A stretch of DNA of 64,000 nt from an uncultured Clostridia bacterium (GCA_946186245.1 CAMHMN010000002.1:1-64000); one strand, 5' to 3'; shown: positions 1 to 9,017, counted from the first letter of the stretch. Notes: generated by a model from the sequence alone, not told the origin. Numbers and translations: made by a program.

Positions 1-30
1 GAAACTCTTGGCGTGCCATCGCCTTCCTCG

Positions 31-369
31 TCATGTTAGTCCGAGAATGCAGGTTAAATAGGCGGCGGAGGATACCTTCACATCGGCGATGTAAACATCG
101 GTGTCGTTAGTCCTCACCGTGCTGATGCTGATCCGGATGTTTTCGTCGGAATAAGAATTCTCCGTGGTCTGTACTTCCTCCGGCGCGGTTGACGCGACGT
201 TTTCGTAATAGGAATTGTCCTGCGCTTCCTCCACATATCCCTGCACCGTGGGAATCATGAATGTTTTCAGAAGCACATACCCGTTGACCGAAGTCAGCAG
301 CGTGCCGAATACCGCCGCGTATGCGAACGGCTTTTTGAAGAATTCCGTTATTTGGTTGATGCTGTTCAT
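31..369 (-). CDS. N-terminal fragment, probable phosphodiester glycosidase-type membrane/secreted protein
   Basis: A 112-residue reading frame starts with ATG after an AGGTGA-type ribosome site. An N-terminal hydrophobic helix (about residues 16-38) is followed by an acidic linker and then a segment (DENIRISIS, DVYIADVKVSSAAYL) that resembles the start of the phosphodiester glycosidase (NAGPA/DUF2233) domain of Firmicutes, which continues for over 200 residues. Here similarity stops right after AAYL and the frame ends 9 codons later. In another frame the next bases read AFSD, as expected after this motif, but a stop follows. So the gene is broken here, or the sequence beside the window edge is unreliable. 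The family assignment rests on recalled motif similarity and is tentative. Confidence 0.45.
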   Translation of the reverse strand: MNSINQITEFFKKPFAYAAVFGTLLTSVNGYVLLKTFMIPTVQGYVEEAQDNSYYENVASTAPEEVQTTENSYSDENIRISISTVRTNDTDVYIADVKVSSAAYLTCILGLT

Positions 370-518
370 ATCGTTTCACCTGTTTCCTTTTGGTTTATGG
401 CTACATTATATTCACCCCGGCTTAAATTTACTTAAAAAAATTAAAAAAATACAAAAAATAATTCCGGCCGGATTTCGTGAGTTTTATGCGAAAACATCAC
501 CCTTTTTTAAATTAACGA

Positions 519-547
519 TTTACAAAACGAAAGTTGTGTGCTATACT
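519..547 (+). promoter_or_regulatory. leuCD promoter
   Basis: TTTACA (519-524), 17-base spacer, TATACT (542-547). The remaining leader to leuC is about 35 bases, too short for a T-box or attenuator. Confidence 0.7.
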
Positions 548-587
548 GAAATTTAACAATCAATTTTGACAAGGAGGAGTACTCACT

Positions 588-1874
588 ATGGGTATGACTA
601 TGACTCAGAAAATACTTGCCGCTCATGCAGGGCTGGAAAGCGTGACCGCCGGACAGCTGATCGAGGCAAAGCTGGATCTGGTGCTGGGCAACGACATCAC
701 ATCGCCCGTTGCCATCAACGAGCTGGAAAAAGCGGGCGTGGACAAGATCTTTGACAGGGAGAAAATCGCCCTGGTCATGGATCACTTCACTCCGAACAAG
801 GACATCAAGGCCGCCGAACAGGTCAAGAAGGTGCGCACATTCGCCCACAAATACGATGTGCTCAATTATTTTGACGTGGGACAGATGGGCATTGAACACG
901 CCCTTCTCCCTGAACAGGGACTTGTCGGCCCCGGCGACTGCGTGATCGGCGCGGACAGCCACACATGCACCTATGGAGCTCTCGGTGCCTTCAGCACGGG
1001 CGTGGGTTCCACCGATATGGCGGCCGGCATGGCCACCGGCAAGACATGGTTCAAGGTGCCTTCCGCGATTAAATTCGTTCTCACCGGCAAGCCGCAGGGC
1101 TGGGTCACGGGCAAGGACGTGATCCTGCACATCATCGGCATGATCGGCGTCGACGGCGCGAGATACAAGTCGATGGAATTCACCGGCGACGGCGTGAAGC
1201 ACCTTTCCATGGATTCCCGCCTCTGCATTGCCAATATGGCGATTGAAGCCGGCGCCAAGAACGGCATCTTCCCGGTGGACGAGGTGACCGAGGAATACTG
1301 CAAGGGCAGATTCCAGCGCACTCCCGTGGTGTACACCGCCGACGAGGACGCGGAATATGACGAAACCTACACCATCGACCTTTCCACGCTGCGTCCGACC
1401 GTGGCATTCCCGCACCTTCCCGAAAACACCCGCACGGTGGACGAAATCGGCGAGAAGGAAGTCAAAATTGACCAGAGCGTCATCGGCAGCTGCACCAACG
1501 GCAGACTGGAAGACCTCAGAGCCGCGGCAGCTATCTTCAAAGGCCGCAAAGTCGCCAAGGATGTGCGCTGCATCATCTTCCCCGGCACACAGACCATCTA
1601 CCTCCAGGCGATGAGGGAAGGTCTGCTGGAGATCTTCATTGAAGCCGGCGCGGTGGTTTCCACACCTACCTGCGGTCCCTGTCTGGGCGGTCACATGGGC
1701 ATTCTCGCCGAGAACGAGAAAGCGGTCAGCACGACCAACCGCAATTTCATCGGCAGAATGGGACACATCACCAGTGAGATCTACCTTGCCAGCCCGGCCG
1801 TAGCGGCGGCAAGTGCCGTCACCGGTTACATCACGGATCCGGGAGCGCTCACCTGGAGAAAAGACGTTCGCTAA
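588..1874 (+). CDS. leuC: 3-isopropylmalate dehydratase large subunit
   Basis: Catalyses the isomerisation of 2- to 3-isopropylmalate in leucine synthesis, together with LeuD. The 428-residue aconitase-fold protein is the usual length. The [4Fe-4S] ligands are visible in GSCTNG and CGPCLGG, and the substrate region [15 protein letters not shown] is intact. Start at ATG 588 follows AAGGAGG; the ATG at 594 or 600 is also possible. It is followed by leuD after 37 bases in a two-gene operon closed by a strong terminator. leuA and leuB are not in the window. This is the HacA/LeuC2 type (around 420 residues), a class that can also serve homoaconitase-like roles, but pairing with a 162-residue LeuD and the neighbouring ilvC elsewhere favour leucine synthesis. 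Confidence 0.93.
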   Translation: MGMTMTQKILAAHAGLESVTAGQLIEAKLDLVLGNDITSPVAINELEKAGVDKIFDREKIALVMDHFTPNKDIKAAEQVKKVRTFAHKYDVLNYFDVGQMGIEHALLPEQGLVGPGDCVIGADSHTCTYGALGAFSTGVGSTDMAAGMATGKTWFKVPSAIKFVLTGKPQGWVTGKDVILHIIGMIGVDGARYKSMEFTGDGVKHLSMDSRLCIANMAIEAGAKNGIFPVDEVTEEYCKGRFQRTPVVYTADEDAEYDETYTIDLSTLRPTVAFPHLPENTRTVDEIGEKEVKIDQSVIGSCTNGRLEDLRAAAAIFKGRKVAKDVRCIIFPGTQTIYLQAMREGLLEIFIEAGAVVSTPTCGPCLGGHMGILAENEKAVSTTNRNFIGRMGHITSEIYLASPAVAAASAVTGYITDPGALTWRKDVR

Positions 1875-1911
1875 GAGAATAGAAATAGTTGAAGGGAGAT
1901 ATTTATAAAAT

Positions 1912-2400
1912 ATGCAAGCACAAGGCAGAGTTCATAAGTACGGCGACAATGTTGACACCGACGTCATCATTCCCGCCCGTTATCTCAATACATCGTCCCA
2001 TGCCGAGCTGGCGGCTCACTGCATGGAGGACATAGACGCCGATTTCGTCAGGAAGGTTCAGCCCGGCGAAATCATGGTGGCAGGCAAGAATTTCGGCTGC
2101 GGTTCTTCCCGTGAACACGCCCCCATCGCCATCAAGGCTTCGGGCATTTCCTGCGTGATTGCCTCCACCTTTGCCAGAATTTTCTACCGCAATGCCCTCA
2201 ATATCGGTCTTGCCATTCTCGAATGTGACGAGGCCGCCGAGGATATCAAGAACGGCGACGAGGTCAAGGTGGATTTTGACACCGGTGTGATCACCAATCT
2301 CACCACCGGCAAGAGCTACCAGGCGCAGCCCTTCCCGCCCTTTATCCAGAATATCATCACCTCCGGTGGTCTGATGAGCTCCATAAAGGACAGACTGTAA
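1912..2400 (+). CDS. leuD: 3-isopropylmalate dehydratase small subunit
   Basis: The 162-residue swivel-domain partner of LeuC. It has the typical opening ([21 protein letters not shown]) and the loop [14 protein letters not shown] that binds the substrate carboxylate. The ATG follows GAAGGGAG. It is the last gene of the leuCD operon, ending 32 bases before a terminator hairpin. The short bacterial/archaeal-type small subunit matches the type of LeuC present, so the two form one heterodimeric enzyme. Confidence 0.93.
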   Translation: MQAQGRVHKYGDNVDTDVIIPARYLNTSSHAELAAHCMEDIDADFVRKVQPGEIMVAGKNFGCGSSREHAPIAIKASGISCVIASTFARIFYRNALNIGLAILECDEAAEDIKNGDEVKVDFDTGVITNLTTGKSYQAQPFPPFIQNIITSGGLMSSIKDRL

Positions 2401-2432
2401 TACTTTTGAATTAATAGACGGAACAATGAATT

Positions 2433-2475
2433 CAGCCGCAGTAAGTACGTGCCTGTGCTTACTGCGGCTGTTTTT
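2433..2475 (+). terminator. leuCD terminator
   Basis: Stem of 13 bp (CAGCCGCAGTAAG / CTTACTGCGGCTG) followed by five T. Confidence 0.9.
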
Positions 2476-2493
2476 GGGATAATTCAGTATACA

Positions 2494-2864
2494 TTACACG
2501 AAGTTGAACGAGAAACCCACGTCACCGGCGATGACCTCGGTCAGGGGACGCATGTCCTCCGAAACGGTCACAACCTGCAGGCTGCCCATTTTTTTCAGCG
2601 CGGAAAGATCCTTGATACCGGGATTGCCGGAGATGTCAAGATTCCATGTGAAGCTGACGGTTTCCAGCCAGCTGATGTCGCTCAGTCCCGAATGGCGCCT
2701 GTGAACAGCTTTGCCACGCAACGCTTCCCGTCGCGCTTTCTCTGCATGAGCAGCGTGTACCTGCCGGGGTGTTCACTGATAAGCTCGGTCAGCTCATACG
2801 CTTTTTCAAGGCTTTCCGGAACAGGGAGACTGCCCTCGTGGATTGTCGATTCAGCATCTTTCAT
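2494..2864 (-). pseudogene. Decayed protein kinase / leucine-rich repeat gene
   Basis: Two frames carry remnants of one protein. The upstream piece (2864-2682) overlaps the end of the HTH gene by 14 bases and encodes a 60-residue start with a kinase-like N-lobe signature (GRYTLLMQRKRDGKRCVAK, the last K in the VAxK position). The downstream piece (to 2494) is in a different frame and reads like the end of a leucine-rich-repeat protein (SWLETVSFTWNLDISGNPGI, DLSALKKMGSLQVV). The join lies near 2690-2721. The simplest reading is a large internal deletion with frame loss, fusing the start of the kinase to the end of the LRR region. Kinase and LRR calls are inferred from short motifs. Confidence 0.6.
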
Positions 2865-3315
2865 TGTCGGCTTCCATCAATTCCGTCAGCTGCTGCCGAC
2901 TGAGCTGCTCCTGCGTCTGAAAGAGCGAATATCCTCTTTGTATCGCATAGATGATAACCGCGTCACGCTTGATTTTTGGATACAGCCCGCCAAATCCCGC
3001 TGCGTTCAGCAGCTTCTGCGTATCCTCGAGATTCAACCCGAACCCGATAGCCAGCTTGATAACCGTGTCGCGCGACGGCTTGCGGAAACCGTTGAACAGA
3101 GCATAGCCGAAGCTGACGCCGAGGTCGGATTTGTCCAGCGCCTTGGAAATAGTCATGTTTTTCTGCTTGCACAGCCGCGTGATATAGGCGGCAAAGGAAG
3201 GGACAACCAGTTCGCCTTCGTGTGCCATGAGAAATTCTTCGATGTTGTCCGCATTGAAGAGTTCGGAGATAAGCCTGTCGGTGGTACCCGGCTCAATATG
3301 ATTGGCAATGTACAT
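2851..3315 (-). CDS. Helix-turn-helix domain protein, partner of the kinase/LRR remnant
   Basis: A 154-residue cytoplasmic protein that I do not assign to a named family. Residues about 40-110 (SFAAYITRLCKQKNMTISKA, ...FGYALFNGFRKPSRDTVIKL) have the layout of an XRE-like HTH: core helix, recognition helix, and a following helix with GFGLNLEDTQKLLNAAGF. The C-terminus has no membrane segment. The start follows AGGATG. Its stop overlaps the start of the degraded kinase/LRR gene by 14 bases, so the pair was translationally coupled. A perfect 9-bp inverted repeat sits 50-72 bases upstream of the start and may be an operator for autoregulation. The gene itself looks intact. Confidence 0.7.
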   Translation of the reverse strand: MYIANHIEPGTTDRLISELFNADNIEEFLMAHEGELVVPSFAAYITRLCKQKNMTISKALDKSDLGVSFGYALFNGFRKPSRDTVIKLAIGFGLNLEDTQKLLNAAGFGGLYPKIKRDAVIIYAIQRGYSLFQTQEQLSRQQLTELMEADNERC

Positions 3316-3364
3316 TTAAAAATCATCCTGTTCTGTCTTGCGCGAAAATTCAAAAAATCTCTGC

Positions 3365-3387
3365 GTCTTCCACCGATTGTGGAAGAC
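3365..3387. promoter_or_regulatory. Perfect inverted repeat upstream of the HTH gene
   Basis: GTCTTCCAC-N5-GTGGAAGAC lies between the HTH start (3315) and AT-rich promoter-like sequence near 3405-3420. It could be a DNA operator or an RNA hairpin; the lack of a T-run argues against a terminator. Confidence 0.5.
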
Positions 3388-3523
3388 AAACAACATTGTT
3401 TATGCTATATTCTACATAAATCGACGGTTGTTGTTAATACATTGTTACAATCAGCGACAAAAAATAACTTTCATATAATATTCATACAATAATAAACATA
3501 TTGATTCAACTCGTTCTGTATTT

Positions 3524-3615
3524 AGGGACACGCTGATTAAAGGCGTAGCCGTCGATTCGCCCGCGCGAGAATACGTCACCGAGCGGGGGCAGAATCGACT
3601 TAATCAGCGTGTCCT
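3524..3615. repeat. MITE/REP-like palindromic element
   Basis: A roughly 92-base imperfect palindrome. Outer arms GGACACGCTGATTAA (from 3526) and TTAATCAGCGTGTCC (to 3614) are perfect over 15 bp. Inner arms GTCGATTC (3551-3558) and GAATCGAC (3592-3599) are perfect over 8 bp. A G+C-rich loop lies between. There is no ORF or T-run. It sits in a 355-base gene-free gap between the HTH gene and the 2H phosphoesterase, next to the collapsed pseudogene. I noticed only this copy in the window. Confidence 0.65.
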
Positions 3616-3670
3616 TAGACTTGTGAAAAATTGATTCTTCGGAATTTGTGAAAAAGTGAGGTGCCATGAA

Positions 3671-4375
3671 ATGTCATTACTGTCTGAATATGAGCAGAGA
3701 ACGGCATGGAAATTTCAGCCGATAAAGGGAAGATTTCAAACGCACGGGGGACTTGCGCGCAAGGTCAATTCCGACGGGAGTTTTGGGCCGTTTTATGGCA
3801 GCACCGTCGTATTTCTCGCCGACAGGCAATGCGCGCAGGCCGTGCAGAAAATCCAGTGGGCACTGCATGAATCTGTGGGGAACATGCTGGCGTCGCCTCT
3901 GCCGGTTTCCTCCTGTCACATGACGCTGCACGACCTTGTTTCGCCGGAAATGTGCGTGTCCGGTTCGTGTGACGGGGAAAGCTACCGCCGTGAGGTGGCT
4001 GAAAGTCTTAGCGAGGCAGTGCATTCTGTCAATGCAATAAGAAGCGAATATGCCGGAAAGAAGATCGTAATGGAAGCCGACAGAATCATCAATATGGTGT
4101 CAAAATCGCTGGTACTGCTGCTCCGACCTCACAGTGAGCCTGACTATGAACTGCTGCTCGAACTGTACCGACGCTTTGACGGCATTGTCAATCTGCCGTA
4201 TTCTCTGACGCCGCATATCACGCTGGCGTACTTCCGGCCGGGTACGATCGACGGAGACAGGCTGGGAGAGGCGGTTGACCGACTGCAGATCCCGACGGAC
4301 GATGCACCGTCTTTTGTTTTTCGCACGGAAGACCTGACAGCACAGACCTTCCGTGATATGCAGACCTACATCTGA
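3671..4375 (+). CDS. 2H phosphoesterase superfamily protein (2'-5' RNA ligase-like)
   Basis: A 234-residue soluble protein with two HxT motifs about 100 residues apart (H83-M-T85 and H182-I-T184, each followed by L), the signature of the 2H phosphoesterase/LigT fold acting on 2',3'-cyclic or 2',5'-linked nucleotides. The real substrate is unknown. I chose ATG 3671 because GAGGTG lies upstream; an in-frame GTG at 3656 would add five residues. It is a single gene, flanked by the palindromic element and its own terminator. Confidence 0.75.
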   Translation: MSLLSEYEQRTAWKFQPIKGRFQTHGGLARKVNSDGSFGPFYGSTVVFLADRQCAQAVQKIQWALHESVGNMLASPLPVSSCHMTLHDLVSPEMCVSGSCDGESYRREVAESLSEAVHSVNAIRSEYAGKKIVMEADRIINMVSKSLVLLLRPHSEPDYELLLELYRRFDGIVNLPYSLTPHITLAYFRPGTIDGDRLGEAVDRLQIPTDDAPSFVFRTEDLTAQTFRDMQTYI

Positions 4376-4379
4376 ACCA

Positions 4380-4433
4380 AAAGACCCGCGGGCATTTCTT
4401 GTGTGTGAAGAAAATGTCTGCGGGTCTTTATTA
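4380..4433 (+). terminator. Terminator of the 2H phosphoesterase gene
   Basis: AAGACCCGCGG...CTGCGGGTCTT hairpin, with the ATTTCTT/AAGAAAAT segments extending the stem, then a T/A-rich tail. Confidence 0.85.
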
Positions 4434-4472
4434 TTAATAGAATACCGTTGTAAAATTTTACAACAAATCGTA

Positions 4473-4501
4473 TTGACTTTCCATTATGACTGAATTATAA
4501 T
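4473..4501 (+). promoter_or_regulatory. Promoter of surface protein 1
   Basis: TTGACT (4473-4478), 17-base spacer, TATAAT (4496-4501). Confidence 0.75.
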
Positions 4502-4528
4502 AAAATGTATGGAAAGTCATGATTTTGT

Positions 4529-6514
4529 GTGACCAATATCCGTGATTTTTATTCAGAGAGGAAGATTTTTACGAAGACCAATAAGAGCAAAAAGAGCAGA
4601 TTCTGGATTCCTGCTACAATGTGCGTTACGGCATTTCTGGTTGCGGTTTCCATGCTGGCGCCAAAATCAATTGCCGGTGTTTCAAATGCCGTGGCAGAAA
4701 AGTCGGCAGTTGTGAGAGTGTATGGCGAAGGAAACCAACCCACCACTCCCGACGGAGACACAACGCCTGATGGCGATACCACTCCCGATGGCGATACCAC
4801 TCCCGACGGCGATACCACTCCCGACGGCGATACCACTCCCGATGATGACACCACGCCCGATGATGACGGGGAGATTCCCGAAGATATTGAAAATTATCCC
4901 GTGGCATCCTTCAGCGCGTCCGGAGAGAGCACCTATTTACGTATTAATAACGGCAATCAGGAAGCCAGCGACCTGGGCGTCTATTACACCGTTGACGGTG
5001 AAGAAACCCCTGTAAAGTGGGACTCCTCTGAAGATATTGTTTTCAACAGCGTTACCCTCTATTGCAAGGGCGATAAAGGCGTGATCCGCGATTTGATGGT
5101 ATATGATGCGGGTTCCGCTGATGTCAAAGGACTCACAGGACTTGAAACCCTTGAAATCCACGGAACGCTTTCCGCACTTGATTTGTCAAAAAATGTGAAC
5201 CTGAAGTTTCTTCAGTGTACCAATACAAGCGTAAAAAAGCTGGATTTAACCAAGAACACAAAGCTGGAGAGAGTGGATTGCTATGATAACAGCAACCTGT
5301 CTGAGCTGAATGTTTCCGGTAATACCGCGCTGAAATCGATGACTGCTTTTCAGTGTGCGCTGGGTGCCGTTGATCTTTCCAAAAACACCAAACTGCAGGT
5401 TCTCGATCTGAGTTACAATAAGCTGAAAAGCCTTGATCTTTCAAAGAACACCGCACTGAATGACTTAACAGTGAGCGGAAATCCGTTTGATTCCTTCAGC
5501 AGTGTCAAGCTGCCTTCCAAATTCCCGCTAGCGGATAACAGCCGCTCGTATTGTGAGCTTTCCGGCATGGAAGACGTAAAGGATGTAAAAGCGGGAGAAA
5601 CGATCGATCTCTCCAAGTATAAGACCGTCGGCAAGACAAAATCCGAGTATATGACGCTGCTTGTAGAGGAAATCAGCAGTGAAGAAGGTTTTTCTCCCAC
5701 CGGAAAGTCGGCTATTCCGGAAACCGATAAGGATATGAAGCTGGTCTTTGGCAACGCCTATGCCGATCAATACATCAATATCGACGTTTACAACCAGGAT
5801 TCGATTTTGCATTTCAGCGGCATAGTCCATATTCTGGAAAATCCGAAAGCACCCGCAGCTCCCGAAGAGGCGGCCGGCGATATTACGGTTGACGACGTTT
5901 CCGGCACCATTACCTCGGCGGAATCCGCAAAGAATTTTGAAGCGCAGGAAGTCCTTTATGACTATGAGGAAGAAAAATTCGTTCTGGGCGAAAAGGTCGA
6001 TAAGGATGATCTTACGCTCAGTATTTCCCCGATGGGTGCCGGCGAATCTCTTTACGATCAGGTGGCCGAATATGACAAGACGTTCGATAAGGATGAATGC
6101 AGACTGATCGCCTACAATATTGACCTTAAAAGCGACAGCTGCGATTTGTTCAAGCTCGAGAAGGGCATCAATCTCACCCTCAAATACCCCTCCGACATTG
6201 CCAAGGAATGGGATAAATACAATTATAAAGTCTACCACTTCAAGGATTTCGATTACAAAGCCATGAAGTATCTGAATTCACCCGATATCGAAGGAGTCAA
6301 GTGCACCGCCGACAAGAACGGCATACACTTCAATGCTCCCGGTTTCAGCATTTATGCCATTTCTGTCACGACCAAGAGCGGCAACACAGGTTCACCCAAG
6401 ACAGGCGAATCCAGCGTAGGACTCAACATCGTGCTGCTCATCGTTCTGATCTCCGTCGCAGGCATTACCGGCGTTATTGCCAAGCGCAGAGGAGAACTTA
6501 TCTGGGCGAAGTAA
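4529..6514 (+). CDS. Cell-wall-anchored leucine-rich repeat surface protein 1
   Basis: A 661-residue exported protein. Order: signal peptide (hydrophobic core about residues 28-45), an acidic TPDGDT spacer (about 70-112), about six degenerate LRR units (about 200-330, LDLSKNTKLQVLDLSYNKL type), a linker region, a C-terminal module (about 490-620) shared with two other proteins in this window, the sorting motif SPKTGE, a transmembrane helix and a basic tail. SPxTG motifs are used by class B-type sortases in Clostridia, so attachment to peptidoglycan is likely. The start is GTG 4529 after GGAAAG; an in-frame stop at 4520 rules out longer forms. Its function is unknown; LRRs suggest protein or glycan binding. 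It has its own promoter and terminator. Confidence 0.82.
   Translation: MTNIRDFYSERKIFTKTNKSKKSRFWIPATMCVTAFLVAVSMLAPKSIAGVSNAVAEKSAVVRVYGEGNQPTTPDGDTTPDGDTTPDGDTTPDGDTTPDGDTTPDDDTTPDDDGEIPEDIENYPVASFSASGESTYLRINNGNQEASDLGVYYTVDGEETPVKWDSSEDIVFNSVTLYCKGDKGVIRDLMVYDAGSADVKGLTGLETLEIHGTLSALDLSKNVNLKFLQCTNTSVKKLDLTKNTKLERVDCYDNSNLSELNVSGNTALKSMTAFQCALGAVDLSKNTKLQVLDLSYNKLKSLDLSKNTALNDLTVSGNPFDSFSSVKLPSKFPLADNSRSYCELSGMEDVKDVKAGETIDLSKYKTVGKTKSEYMTLLVEEISSEEGFSPTGKSAIPETDKDMKLVFGNAYADQYINIDVYNQDSILHFSGIVHILENPKAPAAPEEAAGDITVDDVSGTITSAESAKNFEAQEVLYDYEEEKFVLGEKVDKDDLTLSISPMGAGESLYDQVAEYDKTFDKDECRLIAYNIDLKSDSCDLFKLEKGINLTLKYPSDIAKEWDKYNYKVYHFKDFDYKAMKYLNSPDIEGVKCTADKNGIHFNAPGFSIYAISVTTKSGNTGSPKTGESSVGLNIVLLIVLISVAGITGVIAKRRGELIWAK
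4742..4867 (+). repeat. 18-bp coding tandem repeat (TPDGDT)
   Basis: Seven 18-base units inside surface protein 1 encode TPDGDT/TPDDDT. The unit copies differ only at wobble positions, so recent expansion is likely. It forms an acidic flexible spacer after the signal peptide. Confidence 0.9.
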
Positions 6515-6534
6515 ATCATACATTGCGTTTTTCC

Positions 6535-6580
6535 ATCCGGTTCACTTCTGACCGACGCAGAAGTGAACCGGATTTTTTTT
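6535..6580 (+). terminator. Terminator of surface protein 1
   Basis: ATCCGGTTCACTTCTG / CAGAAGTGAACCGGAT, a 16-bp perfect stem followed by eight T. Confidence 0.95.
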
Positions 6581-6633
6581 GTTGTCGATTATGTTAATTA
6601 TTTGAAAAATATAGCCCTTTTGCCTGAACCGGA

Positions 6634-6662
6634 TTGACATTCTTTTAAAGATGATGTAAAAT
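6634..6662 (+). promoter_or_regulatory. Promoter of surface protein 2
   Basis: TTGACA (6634-6639), 17-base spacer, TAAAAT (6657-6662). Confidence 0.75.
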
Positions 6663-6727
6663 AAATATGTATATTAATTTGTTGATTTATCGTTTACTTC
6701 TGTCATAGAGGAAAGGAATGATTTCTT

Positions 6728-8950
6728 ATGAACAGATCATACAGTCGGTTCAATCCTCACAGACCTGCGGCTTTTCGCCCTCGTTACGGCAGGCTTGGTT
6801 ACGCTGCCCGACCGGTGAGACGAATGACACAGGAAATCCGGACCAAGCAGCCGCGCAAATCCTATTGGTTTCCCATTGCAACCATGATGGCGGCGGTTTT
6901 GTTTGCGGCGTCTGCCGTCATGCCCCGTTCATTATTCGACGCATTTGCCTCCGGAGGACACGATTATGAAATCAATGTCGAATCCATGGCCGGTTCATAC
7001 AGTGTCACTGTGACAGGCAGCCATTCCACAGGAATTGACCTGCCGGCTGACAGCGCGGTCAAAACGGTAAACGAGGACGGCACCGTGACATTCACCCTGA
7101 CGCTGGACGATGACACCGATTACACCATTGATTCAGCCGTTCCCTTTACCGACACATCATTTGGCAGCGGCGCGAGCGCAGTCACGTCGGTGGAGGCCGA
7201 TTCGTCGGGAATCAAAAATATAGATGTCAGCAACTGCACCAATCTTCAGACGCTCAGTCTCAGTGACTGCCCCATTGCGGACATCGATCTCAGCGGTTTG
7301 ACATCGCTTAGCTATGTCAATCTGAAAAATACGCCGGTTGCTACGGCGGAAAATGCGGATCATCTCGTGGTTGACAACGCTAACGGATATTCCGTTTCGA
7401 TCAATGCGCCCGAGTACACGGCCGGAGAGGATTGCATTGAATTTGCGGTGGACGGTCTGGGCGAAGCTAGCGACCTCACGCTCACCATCAATGACGGGTC
7501 CGCCGTTTCCAGGACAGGCGACAAATATACAGTGCCCAACAGCACCCTGCGCAAAATCTTTGGCGAGCAGGGAACGATATATGTTCGCGCTGTCAACAGC
7601 AGCAAGCCCAAAGTCACTTACCTGTTTGACATTTCTCCTGAAAATCTGCCCGACAGCAGCATATTGGCTGCATCGGGAAACAGTACCCCGTCCGACGACC
7701 AGGGCGGAACCGATACCCCGTCCGACGACCAGGGCGGAACCGATACGCCGTCCGACAACCAGGGCGGAACCGATACCCCGTCCGACGACCAGGGTGGAAC
7801 CGATACCCCGTCCGACGACCAGGGCGGAACCGATACCCCGTCCGACGACCAGGGCGGAACCAATACGCCGTCGGATGAGCCGGAGGATAATTCCGGCGAT
7901 GACGTTCCCAATGCTGCCCTTACGATAGAAAGCGGCAGCAAGAGCATCATCAAGAACGCCTACATCGAAAAGAACGACGAGATTGACTACAAAAATCTCA
8001 AGATCGTGGCGAAAGCTCTTTCCGCCGCCGACAAGAAGGCTTTCCTTGCGCTCATCAAGAAAGAGGACAAAGATTTCAACGACAGCGATTCGAACCTGAT
8101 GGTCTACGACATTTCTCTCGTCAACAGCAAGGGCAAGAAGGTGTCTGTCCAGGACAAATCCGCTGTCACGGTCACTCTCGCCTATCCCACCAAGCAAGTG
8201 GAGTATCTCCGCGATGAATATGACTTTGCAATCTATCATCAGCTGGCCGATAAGAGCATAGACACAAGCATAGACGCGTATCCGACGAAAGACGGCATAC
8301 AGTTTACCACCGACAGCTTCAGCCGTTTTGCGATTGCCTCCGTTGCGAAAGAGCAGGAATACATCCCGATCACGGTTGATCAGGGCAGCAAGAAATTCGC
8401 GAGCGCTGCCAAAGCCCATGAGGGCGCGGATTTTGTGTGTGAAGACGACAGCGCGTTTGACGGTGACGGGTTGACGCTTGTGGTCAAAAAGCCCACTGAT
8501 GAGGAAAAGAAAGAATTCCTTGCCGCAATAAAGAAGGCGGACAAGAAATTCAATGACAAGGATAAGAATCTGATGGTCTATGAGGTTCATCTTGAGGACG
8601 GAGAGCAACATACCGTCAAGCTTCAGGATGGCAAGGTTGATTTTACGCTGGCCTATCCGAACGATACCGTCAAAAAGGCTTACAGCAAGTATAATTACAC
8701 CGTATACCATCAGCTTGCCGATAAGAAGGTCGACACCAAGCAGCTGGCAGTCGGCGGTAAAGACGGCATCATGATTACGACCGACGGATTCAGCCTGTTT
8801 GCGGTTGCAAGCACGCCGGTGCCCGCCGGCAGCGATGTTCCGGCAACAGGCGAGGCGAATGCAGCGACCAATATCGCCGTTTTGCTGGCGCTGCTCTCCC
8901 TGTTCAGTTTCGCCGGTGTGTACGCCAAGAACAAAGCCGAGCAGTATTGA
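6728..8950 (+). CDS. Cell-wall-anchored surface protein 2 with duplicated C-terminal module
   Basis: A 740-residue exported protein. The N-terminus is unusually long and basic (about 50 residues) before the hydrophobic signal core (FPIATMMAAVLFAASAV). It is followed by a beta-rich region with a short LRR-like stretch (IDVSNCTNLQTLSLSDCPI), a TPSDDQGGTD spacer (about residues 320-380), two tandem copies of the C-terminal module (about 415-540 and 570-695), the sorting motif VPATGE, a transmembrane helix and a short basic tail. ATG 6728 follows GAGGAAAGGA. Own promoter and terminator. Architecture mirrors surface protein 1, so the two are diverged paralogues with different spacers. Function unknown; adhesion or extracellular binding is a guess. 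Confidence 0.82.
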   Translation: MNRSYSRFNPHRPAAFRPRYGRLGYAARPVRRMTQEIRTKQPRKSYWFPIATMMAAVLFAASAVMPRSLFDAFASGGHDYEINVESMAGSYSVTVTGSHSTGIDLPADSAVKTVNEDGTVTFTLTLDDDTDYTIDSAVPFTDTSFGSGASAVTSVEADSSGIKNIDVSNCTNLQTLSLSDCPIADIDLSGLTSLSYVNLKNTPVATAENADHLVVDNANGYSVSINAPEYTAGEDCIEFAVDGLGEASDLTLTINDGSAVSRTGDKYTVPNSTLRKIFGEQGTIYVRAVNSSKPKVTYLFDISPENLPDSSILAASGNSTPSDDQGGTDTPSDDQGGTDTPSDNQGGTDTPSDDQGGTDTPSDDQGGTDTPSDDQGGTNTPSDEPEDNSGDDVPNAALTIESGSKSIIKNAYIEKNDEIDYKNLKIVAKALSAADKKAFLALIKKEDKDFNDSDSNLMVYDISLVNSKGKKVSVQDKSAVTVTLAYPTKQVEYLRDEYDFAIYHQLADKSIDTSIDAYPTKDGIQFTTDSFSRFAIASVAKEQEYIPITVDQGSKKFASAAKAHEGADFVCEDDSAFDGDGLTLVVKKPTDEEKKEFLAAIKKADKKFNDKDKNLMVYEVHLEDGEQHTVKLQDGKVDFTLAYPNDTVKKAYSKYNYTVYHQLADKKVDTKQLAVGGKDGIMITTDGFSLFAVASTPVPAGSDVPATGEANAATNIAVLLALLSLFSFAGVYAKNKAEQY
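7685..7876 (+). repeat. 30-bp coding tandem repeat (TPSDDQGGTD)
   Basis: Six full 30-base units plus a partial seventh encode an acidic Pro/Ser/Gly spacer in surface protein 2. Near-identity at the DNA level implies recent copy-number change. Confidence 0.9.
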
Positions 8951-8973
8951 TTTTTTTCCTGAATACGAGTTGA

Positions 8974-9017
8974 AAAGACCGGCTCCACGGATTTCTGATC
9001 ACAGGAGCCGGTCTTTA
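8974..9017 (+). terminator. Terminator of surface protein 2
   Basis: AAAGACCGGCTCC / GGAGCCGGTCTTT stem with a short T-rich tail. Confidence 0.88.

Noticed and set aside
370..587. T-box or leucine leader before leuC (and before ilvC at 17341-17406)
   Set aside because: Leaders are short and lack the GGTACCGCG-type core and terminator; only plain promoters are seen.
507..1766. Long open frame opposite leuC (419 codons)
   Set aside because: Shadow frame of a clear leuC; low-complexity His/Val/Asp-rich translation, no ribosome site. The same reasoning removes the long opposite frames over acn, the SPOCS gene, adhE and murC.
4742..4867. Short direct repeats that could look like a CRISPR array
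   Set aside because: Units are in-frame codon repeats without spacers; the same applies to 7685-7876 and 14630-14883.
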